From positions 1-25,220 of the forward strand of contig JAJZLY010000004.1 of the NCBI GenBank assembly GCA_021850485.1: DNA of 25,220 nt. Reading direction: 5' to 3'. The notes under the pieces are model-generated. The model saw nothing but the letters and a program-made list of their open reading frames with translations, had not been told where the DNA came from and did no database searches. The stretch is from Bacillota bacterium. GTDB lineage: Bacteria; Bacillota; Sulfobacillia; JAJZYS01; JAJZLH01. Positions 6,692-13,696 of this stretch are shown in pieces (the first letter of the stretch is position 1; each line of letters opens with the position of its first letter). The position numbers and the translations under genes are program-made.

Positions 6692-8162
6692 GGTGCCGTG
6701 GGAAGACCCCCTGGTGCAACTGGCCCTCACCCATCCCTCATCGGTCTCCGAAGGAAGCGGCCAGGAGGACAATCAGCGGCTGGAGTTTTTGGGAGATGCC
6801 GTGTTGGGGCTGGCCATCGGCCAGACGCTCTTCCGGCAGCTGCCCACCGACCAAGAGGGTCCGCTCAGCCGACTGCGCTCGCGCCTCGTCAGCCGGGAGA
6901 TGCTGGCCGAGATGGGGGAGCAGCTGAATCTGGTCGACCGGCTGAAGGTCGGCCACGGCGAGCGCCTGATCGACCCGGCCGCCCGCCAGCGAGCTCTGAC
7001 TGATGCCTTCGAGGCATTGATTGGTGCCCTGTTTTTGATCTGGGGCTATCTGCCGACCCAGGCCTGGGTGCTTGAGGTGATGGCTGAACCGGTGGAGGCT
7101 GCGGTCAGTGGACTGGATGATGGCCGCGATCCTAAGTCGATGCTGCAAGAGGCCCTGCAACATCGCGGCACCAGCCCGATCTACGATGTACTTGAGAGTC
7201 TTGGCCCCGCCCACCGGCGGCGCTACCGCGTGGTGGTGAAGGCCGCTGGCAAGGTGATCGGCAGGGGCGAGGGTCGTACCAAGAAGGTGGCTGAGCAAGA
7301 CGCAGCCAGAGATGCACTGGAGCAACTGGCCAAGGCGGATCAGCCAAAGCGGCGGCGACCGGTGATCAAGAAGCCACCGGCCTCAGGCGTGTTGACCCTG
7401 GTCAAGACGGGACCTGAGCCGCCAGGCGGTCAGCCGCCAGCGGCGACAGAGCTGGAGCCCACCGCGCCTGTCCGCCCGAGCCGATCGCGCCGGCGGCGCA
7501 AGCCGACATCGGCCGTGCTGGTGCTGCCTGCAGCTCCGGCCGCAACGGAGCTTCGTCCGGCTGGGCCAGCGGTTGACGGCACGACAGCACCGGCACCAAG
7601 ACGCCGGCGCAGGCGCAGTGCGGCCAAAGCCGCTGTCAGTGAGACGGCGCGAGACGAGGCAAATATGTCCCCGCCCGATGCCGACCACGAAATGGCGCCA
7701 GACCCCGCTGTTGCCCTAGCGCCAGCCACGGCCGCAGCCAAGCGCCGGCGCAGGCGCTCTCGAGCCAAGCATCCGGCCCCAAGTGTGCCAGCACCGGCCC
7801 AGGTGGTGGTCGTCAGTACTGCAGCCGCGGTCCCGGCAGCGGCCGCTGCCGGCGGCACAGCCAGTGCGCCACGGCGGCGGCGGCGGCGGGCCAAGCATCC
7901 GGCGAGTCCGTCTGGCGCGGGGCCGAGCAGCGGATTCGTGCCCAAGGCATTGCTCGCTCAAGCGCCGGCAGCGCCCGGCCCAGATCCGATCGCGCCAGCA
8001 GCAGCCAGCGAAGGCCCGGCCGCACAGCCGGTTCACAAGAAGCGGCGCCATCGCGGCGGTCGCAGACGGCACAAGGCGGCAGGCGGTGCTCCGGCCGCCG
8101 CTGCCCCGGCGATGGCGCGGGAGCTAGAGGAATGGGAGGCCGAACGGCCGGAAGATGACTAG
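6684..8162 (+). CDS. rnc: ribonuclease III with a long basic Ala/Pro/Arg-rich C-terminal tail
   Basis: Cleaves double-stranded RNA in rRNA and mRNA maturation. Residues 1-140 or so hold the RNase III domain with NQRLEFLGDAVLGLAI (Glu34, Asp38) and DAFEALIGALFL (Asp and Glu near 107-110), so the four metal ligands are present. A double-stranded RNA binding domain follows (DPKSMLQEALQ ... GRGEGRTKKVAEQDAARDAL, to about residue 214). The remaining 278 or so residues are low-complexity, with five Arg/Lys clusters near residues 265, 306, 353, 395 and 452 separated by Ala/Pro linkers. Usual RNase III is about 230 residues, so the tail doubles it. Start TTG 6684 has GGTGGTGG upstream; GTG 6693 is an alternative, and both give a slightly short N terminus. 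Confidence 0.93.
   Translation: MPEVPWEDPLVQLALTHPSSVSEGSGQEDNQRLEFLGDAVLGLAIGQTLFRQLPTDQEGPLSRLRSRLVSREMLAEMGEQLNLVDRLKVGHGERLIDPAARQRALTDAFEALIGALFLIWGYLPTQAWVLEVMAEPVEAAVSGLDDGRDPKSMLQEALQHRGTSPIYDVLESLGPAHRRRYRVVVKAAGKVIGRGEGRTKKVAEQDAARDALEQLAKADQPKRRRPVIKKPPASGVLTLVKTGPEPPGGQPPAATELEPTAPVRPSRSRRRRKPTSAVLVLPAAPAATELRPAGPAVDGTTAPAPRRRRRRSAAKAAVSETARDEANMSPPDADHEMAPDPAVALAPATAAAKRRRRRSRAKHPAPSVPAPAQVVVVSTAAAVPAAAAAGGTASAPRRRRRRAKHPASPSGAGPSSGFVPKALLAQAPAAPGPDPIAPAAASEGPAAQPVHKKRRHRGGRRRHKAAGGAPAAAAPAMARELEEWEAERPEDD
7602..7902 (+). repeat. short direct repeats within the rnc tail
   Basis: CGCCGGCGCAGGCGC occurs at 7602-7616 and 7743-7757, and GCCAAGCATCCGG at 7764-7776 and 7890-7902. They encode the repeated Arg-cluster segments (RRRRR ... 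AKHP) in the same reading frame, suggesting the tail grew by internal duplication. Confidence 0.7.
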
Positions 8163-8746
8163 CGCCGACGCGGCGGTGTCGGCTCTGTGAGCAGGGTGAC
8201 GGCTGCCAGGATCGGTCCAATGACCGGCGGCAACGGCGGCTCTATCAGACGGCCAGTGCCTTCGTCCAACAGCAGCAGACGGTCGCCAAAGCTCAGCTGA
8301 CGGGCGATGCACGGTTGGCCGTGCACCCAGAGCAGGAGCGTACGGCTCAACTGACCCAGTACATCGCCGATCACCAGCCAGTCACCAGCCAGCACGACAC
8401 CGCCCGTGGGGGTTTCGGCCGGCAGGCGATAGAGCAGGCGAGCGCCAAACGGCCAGGTGAAGGGCGGCTCCTGGTCGCTGAGCAGGGGCACGCCGTCGGC
8501 GGCGAAGCCTTCCGCCACCACGGCCTGCCCGTAGGCGGCCAACGGCTGGCTGACCACGCCGAAGGTGAGTCCGAAGGCACCGGACAAGACCGCATCTTTG
8601 AACCCGTTGAAGGTGAAGCCATCTTTGCTCAACCAGTAGTAGACCGACTTCGGCTCGGCGTACCCGAGGGCCTTGGCCACGCGCCGGGCTGAGATCGACG
8701 GTTGCTGGCGGATCAGGGCGGCGATGCGGTGCGTAATCTGCTGCAA
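8159..8746 (-). CDS. helix-turn-helix regulator with LexA/S24-like C-terminal domain
   Basis: A 195-residue protein. Residues of about 14-50 (SARRVAKALGYAEPKSVYYW, then LSKDGF) form a helix-turn-helix of the type fused to S24 peptidase-like domains. The C-terminal part GGVVLAGDWLVIGD ... LLLWVHGQPCIARQLSFGDR resembles the beta-rich LexA core, but the Ser and Lys of the catalytic dyad are not at the expected places (Thr/Gly and Ala instead). It probably does not self-cleave. The start is TTG 8746 because AAAAGGAGA lies 5-13 bases upstream; an ATG 13 codons earlier (8785) has no ribosome site. Its stop shares CTAG with the rnc stop on the other strand. Targets are unknown, and spoVS and the gene itself are the nearest candidates. 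Confidence 0.7.
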   Translation of the reverse strand: MQQITHRIAALIRQQPSISARRVAKALGYAEPKSVYYWLSKDGFTFNGFKDAVLSGAFGLTFGVVSQPLAAYGQAVVAEGFAADGVPLLSDQEPPFTWPFGARLLYRLPAETPTGGVVLAGDWLVIGDVLGQLSRTLLLWVHGQPCIARQLSFGDRLLLLDEGTGRLIEPPLPPVIGPILAAVTLLTEPTPPRRR

Positions 8747-8883
8747 GGCCGTCTCCTTTTCCCTGAACCTACAAGCGCCTTCCATAGGCTCTGAGGGCTC
8801 CCCTGTGTCTTGGGCGTATCCAAAACACGCACCCGAACAGGGTATAGGTAACTGGGCAGGGGAAGCATTTCGGCTTGGCGAAC

Positions 8884-8916
8884 AGCCCGACCGTCCCAGC
8901 TGGGCGAGATCGGGCT
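8884..8916 (+). promoter_or_regulatory. nested hairpin in the spoVS leader
   Basis: AGCCCGA (8884-8890) pairs with TCGGGCT (8910-8916), enclosing the perfect palindrome CCCAGCTGGG (8894-8903). It lies about 50 bases upstream of spoVS, between two oppositely oriented genes. It could be an RNA hairpin or a binding site for a dimeric regulator; the sequence does not decide. Confidence 0.4.
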
Positions 8917-8967
8917 TCTCCGGGGAGGGGCGCTCGGGGCGGAGAAGCGGCTGTCGTGCCGGGCCTG

Positions 8968-9228
8968 ATGGCTATTGTCAAGGTGTCCACCCGTTCACAG
9001 CCGAAGGCGGTCGCCGGGGCTGTAGCGGGCATCATCCGCAGTGGCGAAAGCGTCGAGATGCAGGCGGTCGGGGCTGGCGCGGTGAATCAGGCAGTCAAGG
9101 CCGCGGCCGTGGCTCGGGTCTTTTTGACGGACGATGGGATCGACGTGGTGTGCATCCCCAGGTTCTTGCAGATTTCGATCGACGGTGAAGAGCGCATGGC
9201 CATCGAGATCTCCGTGGAGCGGCGTTAA
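8968..9228 (+). CDS. spoVS: stage V sporulation protein S
   Basis: An 86-residue Alba-fold protein of the SpoVS family: IVKVSTRSQPKAVAGAVAG, QAVGAGAVNQAVKAAAVARV and SIDGEERMAIEISVE match the conserved core along the whole length. In Bacillus it is needed for spore coat and core formation under sigma-H; homologues also occur in Thermus and Deinococcus. Start ATG 8968 gives the normal family length; the ribosome site is weak (GGAG at 8940-8943 is too far away), and GTG 8956 is an alternative. A TATAGG at 8843-8848 could be a -10, but no convincing -35 or sigma-H site was found. In Bacillus it sits near ymdB; here it lies before smc. Confidence 0.93.
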   Translation: MAIVKVSTRSQPKAVAGAVAGIIRSGESVEMQAVGAGAVNQAVKAAAVARVFLTDDGIDVVCIPRFLQISIDGEERMAIEISVERR

Positions 9229-9252
9229 CGTTATCAGCGAGGCTGTTGACTG

Positions 9253-12200
9253 GTGCATCTGAAGCGAATCGTGCTGCGCGGGTTCAAGTCCTTCGCCGAT
9301 CCCACCTCGTTGGAGGTGGGACCGGGACTTTGTGTTGTCGTGGGCCCCAATGGAGCAGGCAAGTCAAACATCGTGGACGCCCTGCGCTGGGTGCTCGGCG
9401 AGAGCCGTCCCCAGGACCTGCGCAGCCAGCGCGCTGAAGATCTGATCTTTCAAGGCAACGGTGAACGGCGGCCAGCCCAAGCGGCCGAGGTCGAATTGAC
9501 CTTTGCCGATGAGACCAGCCAGCTCGGTCTGCCCACCAGCGAGGTGGTCGTAGCCCGGCGGATCGAGCGCAGTGGCGACAGTGAGTGCCGGATCAACGGC
9601 CGCCCCTGTCGGCTGCGGGACGTCCAGCAGCTATTGCTGGGCACCGGCCTGGCACCCTCGGGCTATGCCTTCATCGCCCAAGGTTCGATCGAAGACGTGA
9701 TCAGCCAGGGACCGCACAGCCGCCGGCTGATGCTGGAGGAGGCGGCCGGCGCCTCAGGTTATCGGCAGCGACGGACCCAAGCCCTGGCCGAACTGGCCCA
9801 GGCCGACATCTTGGTGCAAGACCTAGCCGTCGACCTGGACCGCCTGGAAAGCGACAGCGCCCGCCTGCGCACTGAGGTGGAGCGCCTGGACCGCTGGCAG
9901 CGCCTGCGCGAGCAGATCTTGGCCGAGGAGATTGCCTGGGAGGGCCGCCGTCTGCGAGAACTGGAGCGGCGCCAGCGGCTGATCAGCGAGCGACTGGAGA
10001 GCCAGCGCACCGAGAGAGCAGGGCTCAAAGCGGCCGGCGAAAGACTGGAACAGGTGGTTGATCCCCTTTGGCAGGCCCGCCAAAGCGTCGACCTGGCTGC
10101 CCTCGAGACCGACGAGCGGCTGGCCCAGGTGGAGGCCAGGCTGGGGCGCCTGGGAGAACAGGCGCAAAGCCGCCAACAGCGCCTTTCCGACCTGACGGCC
10201 AGGCAGCAAAGAGCGGCCGAACAGGTGGATGCACTCACCGCCGCCCTGGCGCAGGTGTCCGCCCAGCGTGGCTTCGACCAGTCCAGCCTTGGTCAGATGG
10301 TCGCCCTGATCGAAGACGTGGAGGCACTGGGCGGCGCCGGTCTGCCTGTGCTCGACCCGGAACGCTGGGAACAGTTGCGCTCGGTCGCCCGCCAGGACCA
10401 CACGCCCGATGTAGAGGAGCAAGGACGTTGGCGCCTGCGTCTGCACGAGTTGGAGGCCGCCCAGGCTGCGGCTGAGGCGCACCTGGAGGAGATCCAGACG
10501 GAGGCTCAGGGCCGTCTCGCTGAGCGCCAGCAGCTTGCGCGTGAGATCACCCAAGTGGAGCGCCAACTGGCCCAGATTGACGAGGCAGAGCGCGCCAACT
10601 GGTCTGCAGGCCGACCCTTACGCGCCGGTGCCCGAGCGGTAATGGAGGCTTCTGATCTCGGTCACCTGCCAGGCGTGCTCGGCCCCTTAGGCGGTTTGAT
10701 CCAGTGCGAGGCGCGCTTTTCCACCGCACTCGGAGTGGCGTTGGGAGGCGCCTATGACAATCTGGTGGTGAGCAATGAGGCGGCGGCCCAGGCCGCGATC
10801 GACCATCTGCGCGCACACCGCCTGGGGCGGGCCACCTTCCTGCCACTGGATCGACTGCGGCCGAGTCCGCCGCCAACTGTGCTGCCAGAGCAACCCGGAT
10901 ACCTCGGCCTGCTCAGTGACCACCTGTCCTACTCGCCGGAGGTGGCGCCGGCTGTGGCCCTGATCTTGGGCCGGACCCAAGTCGCACAGACGCTGGAGGC
11001 AGCTCTGCGGCTGTCTCGGGCAGAGGGCCAAGTCAGCCGCTGGGTGACCTTGACTGGCGACTTGCTCCTGCCCGGTGGGGCCATCCAGGGCGGCGAGACC
11101 ATGGAGCGGCCACCGCGCCACGAAGTCGGACAGCTGCAAGCACGCCTGGCGCAATTGCGCCTAGCCGCCGAAAAGGTGGACCGACGGATGGAGGAGCTGC
11201 TCCACGCCCGCACCGACTTGCAGTTGGCCCTGGGCGAGCAGCGCCACGAGCTGACAGCCGCCAGAGACCGGGTGTCGGGTCTGCGCCTGGAGGCGGCCAT
11301 GGAACTCGGGTTGCGCCCCGCCCTGCTGGCGATCGACACCGACACCTACAGTCGGTGGCGGCAGGCTAAGGAGGAACGGGGTCGGCTGGAGGAACGACTG
11401 GTCGCCAGCGAGCGGCAGTTGGCTGATCTCAGCGAACGCCGACAGCTGGCCACCCATGAGCTGACCCAATGTCAGGCGCTGATTGCTGAACTGGAGCAAA
11501 CCGCCGGCGTGGAAGCCCACCCCTCCCGGGAATCCCATCTCCAGTCAGCGCTACTGCGGCACAGCCGCCAGGTGCTGCGGGCGCTGGCCAGGAACCTGGA
11601 ACTCCTGGAGCGACGGGGACGAGAACGGGCCAGCCGCATTGAGGCGCGTCTGCTGCGGCTCGACGACAGCGACGTGCGCCTGTCCGAGGAGGGCGAACAG
11701 GTGGTTGCAGATTTGGCCGCCTGCCAGCGGCGACTGTACATGGAGCTGGGGGCCAAGGCTGGGGTCCCGTTCGCTGCCCCGGCAGGGACTCTCGATGAGC
11801 TGGCGACGCTGCGCCACCAGCTCTCTGAACTGGAGCCGGTCAACGCTGGGGCCCGGCCCGAAGCAGAGCGGGTCGGAGCCCTGCGCCAGGAGCTGGCCGA
11901 GCGTCGCCAGGATGCGATGTTGAGTAAGGAACGGCTCCTGACCTTGGCGGCAGAGGCCGACCAGCAACTAGACAGCCACTACAAGGACGCACTCAGTGAA
12001 CTGCAAGCGCACTTTCAGCGGGTGTTCGCCGAGATGTTCCCAGACGGCGGCGGCGAGCTTGTGGCCAGCCCGGACGGCGTGGACTTTACCCTGACCTTGC
12101 CTGGCAAGCGCAGGGCATCACTGGCCTTGCTGTCCGGTGGAGAACGAGCCTTGGTCGCCCTGTGCTGGCTGATCAGTTTGGTAGAACTCAACCCAGCGCC

Positions 12201-12432
12201 GTTTTTATGCCTGGACGAAGTTGAGGCGAGCCTGGACGAGGAGAACATCCGCCGTCTGCTGTCTTACTTTGATCGACACCGTGAGCGCCAGGTCGTGATG
12301 ATCTCGCACCAGCGGATGACGATGGAGTGGGCGGACGTGCTGGTCGGCGTGACGATGGATCGCCCGGGCGAGAGCCGACTGGTTGAGGTTCGTCTGGAGG
12401 AGGCCTGGCGTGGCGACCTGGGAGCGGTTTAA
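9253..12432 (+). CDS. smc: chromosome segregation protein SMC
   Basis: Condensin ATPase that compacts and segregates the chromosome with ScpA/ScpB. The N-terminal head has IVLRGFKSFADPTSLEVGPG and Walker A GPNGAGKSN (from residue 31). Long coiled coils rich in Glu, Arg, Leu and Gln flank a hinge at about residues 460-540 (LPGVLGPLGGLIQ ... AYDNLVV). The C-terminal head has the signature LLSGGERAL (about 959-967) and Walker B FLCLDEVEASLDE (Asp988, Glu989). Length is 1059 against about 1190 usually, so the coiled-coil arms are shortened. The start is GTG 9253. It ends 23 bases inside ftsY, a coupling usual for this pair. Confidence 0.97.
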   Translation: MHLKRIVLRGFKSFADPTSLEVGPGLCVVVGPNGAGKSNIVDALRWVLGESRPQDLRSQRAEDLIFQGNGERRPAQAAEVELTFADETSQLGLPTSEVVVARRIERSGDSECRINGRPCRLRDVQQLLLGTGLAPSGYAFIAQGSIEDVISQGPHSRRLMLEEAAGASGYRQRRTQALAELAQADILVQDLAVDLDRLESDSARLRTEVERLDRWQRLREQILAEEIAWEGRRLRELERRQRLISERLESQRTERAGLKAAGERLEQVVDPLWQARQSVDLAALETDERLAQVEARLGRLGEQAQSRQQRLSDLTARQQRAAEQVDALTAALAQVSAQRGFDQSSLGQMVALIEDVEALGGAGLPVLDPERWEQLRSVARQDHTPDVEEQGRWRLRLHELEAAQAAAEAHLEEIQTEAQGRLAERQQLAREITQVERQLAQIDEAERANWSAGRPLRAGARAVMEASDLGHLPGVLGPLGGLIQCEARFSTALGVALGGAYDNLVVSNEAAAQAAIDHLRAHRLGRATFLPLDRLRPSPPPTVLPEQPGYLGLLSDHLSYSPEVAPAVALILGRTQVAQTLEAALRLSRAEGQVSRWVTLTGDLLLPGGAIQGGETMERPPRHEVGQLQARLAQLRLAAEKVDRRMEELLHARTDLQLALGEQRHELTAARDRVSGLRLEAAMELGLRPALLAIDTDTYSRWRQAKEERGRLEERLVASERQLADLSERRQLATHELTQCQALIAELEQTAGVEAHPSRESHLQSALLRHSRQVLRALARNLELLERRGRERASRIEARLLRLDDSDVRLSEEGEQVVADLAACQRRLYMELGAKAGVPFAAPAGTLDELATLRHQLSELEPVNAGARPEAERVGALRQELAERRQDAMLSKERLLTLAAEADQQLDSHYKDALSELQAHFQRVFAEMFPDGGGELVASPDGVDFTLTLPGKRRASLALLSGGERALVALCWLISLVELNPAPFLCLDEVEASLDEENIRRLLSYFDRHRERQVVMISHQRMTMEWADVLVGVTMDRPGESRLVEVRLEEAWRGDLGAV

Positions 12433-13279
12433 GGGAGCGCTAGTGCGCACCCGGCAGGCGCTGGCTCTCAGCCGGCGCGATGGCACGGTCACCTATTGGG
12501 AAGACGCGCTCCTCTCAGCCGACCTCGGATTCGAGCAGGCGTCCACCATCGCGGCCCGAGTCGGCCGGCTCAGTGCCACCGCCCAATTGGCCGCCTTGCG
12601 CCATGAGTTGGTGCAGCTTGCCGGTGCCGGCCATGCCATCGACTTGACCGCACGTCCGGCGGTGGTGGTGATGGTTGGGGTCAACGGTTCGGGCAAGACC
12701 AGCACTGCCGGAAAGCTCGCCTGCCGCTGGGGTGGAGAGGGGCGGCGGGTGGTGATGGCAGCCGCCGACACGTTTCGGGCGGCGGCCAGCGATCAGTTAA
12801 ATGTGTGGGCTCAGGCGGCCGGTGCCGAGCTGGTGGCGCAGAAATCTGGCGCCGACCCTGGAGCGGTGGCCTTCGACGGCCTGCAACGAGCCCGGGCCCG
12901 CGGTGCAGACGTCTTGGTGGTGGACACGGCTGGGCGGCTGCACACCCGCCAGCCACTGATGGACGAGCTGGAGAAAGTGGTACGGGTCTTGACCCGAGAG
13001 CTGGGGAGAGCGCCAGACGAGGTCTTATTGGTGTTGGACGGCACGATGGGCCAAAACGCCGTGGCCCAGGCCCAGGAATTTTGCCTGCGGCTGCCGGTGA
13101 CCGGCCTCGTGGTGACCAAGCTGGACGCCTCAGCCAGAGGAGGTGCCGTCTTGGCCGCACGTCACGCAGTCGGCCGGCCGGTGTCTTTAGTCGGTTGCGG
13201 CGAGCAGATTGAGGATCTGATTGACTTCGTGCCAGATGCCTATGTTGACGCCCTGCTGGCGGGACTCACCATCGCTTGA
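12410..13279 (+). CDS. ftsY: signal recognition particle receptor FtsY (NG domain only)
   Basis: GTPase receptor that docks SRP-ribosome complexes at the membrane. After a helical N domain (to about residue 85) come G1 GVNGSGKTSTAGKLA, ADTFRAAASDQL, G3 VVDTAGRLHTRQPLMDEL, G4 TKLDASARGG and GCGEQIEDLIDF. The 289-residue protein starts straight at the N domain and lacks the acidic A domain of longer FtsY proteins, as in many Gram-positives. Start GTG 12410 has GGAGGAGG at 12396-12403. It overlaps smc by 23 bases. Confidence 0.96.
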   Translation: MATWERFKGALVRTRQALALSRRDGTVTYWEDALLSADLGFEQASTIAARVGRLSATAQLAALRHELVQLAGAGHAIDLTARPAVVVMVGVNGSGKTSTAGKLACRWGGEGRRVVMAAADTFRAAASDQLNVWAQAAGAELVAQKSGADPGAVAFDGLQRARARGADVLVVDTAGRLHTRQPLMDELEKVVRVLTRELGRAPDEVLLVLDGTMGQNAVAQAQEFCLRLPVTGLVVTKLDASARGGAVLAARHAVGRPVSLVGCGEQIEDLIDFVPDAYVDALLAGLTIA

Positions 13280-13304
13280 CCGAAGGCGCCAAGAACCCTA
13301 GCAT
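13276..13304 (+). promoter_or_regulatory. promoter of the ylxM-ffh operon
   Basis: TTGACC (13276-13281), overlapping the ftsY stop, and TAGCAT (13299-13304) are 17 bases apart. It lies 36 bases before the ylxM start and is the only gap in the smc-to-lepB run large enough for a promoter. Confidence 0.5.
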
Positions 13305-13339
13305 TGGCTGGTAAGGGATTGCCCTTATCAGGAGGTGCC

Positions 13340-13696
13340 GTGGACCAACTCGGCCACTTGATGATGGTGTACGACGCCTATGGCGAACAGCTGACGCCTC
13401 GCCAGCGACAGGCGTTTGGCCTGCGCTACGCCGCCGACCTATCCCTGGCGGAGGTGGCGGCGGAACTGTGTACCTCCCGACCGGCTGCAGCCTATCTGTT
13501 GCGGCGGGCGCGGCAGACCCTGCAGCGACTGGAGAAGGAGATCGGAGCGGTGGCAGCCGCCAGCGCACACCGCCAGCTGCTGGAGGCATTGAACAGCCTG
13601 GTGAATGGCGACAGTGCTGACCTGGCCCAGGCCCGGGAACTGATTCGTGAGCAACTGCGGACGGGAGGTGAGGGCGCTGCTGGAATCACTGACTGA
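13340..13696 (+). CDS. ylxM: YlxM-like HTH protein, SRP-associated
   Basis: A 118-residue protein with a sigma-70-region-4-like helix-turn-helix: QLTPRQRQAFGLRYAADLSL, then AEVAAELCTSRPAAAYLLRR and a following amphipathic helix. YlxM proteins are encoded directly before ffh in Bacillota and are reported to associate with the SRP system. Start GTG 13340 follows GGAGGT (13331-13336). The 3' end overlaps ffh by 20-29 bases, depending on the ffh start. Confidence 0.88.
   Translation: MDQLGHLMMVYDAYGEQLTPRQRQAFGLRYAADLSLAEVAAELCTSRPAAAYLLRRARQTLQRLEKEIGAVAAASAHRQLLEALNSLVNGDSADLAQARELIREQLRTGGEGAAGITD

Noticed and set aside
7480-8100. Repetitive GGC/CGG-rich tract as a CRISPR array or noncoding repeat
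   Set aside because: The repeats are short, irregular and in frame with rnc; there are no spacers of constant length.
8786-8967. Sigma-H promoter for spoVS
   Set aside because: No AGGAnnT / GAAT pair at suitable spacing could be found.
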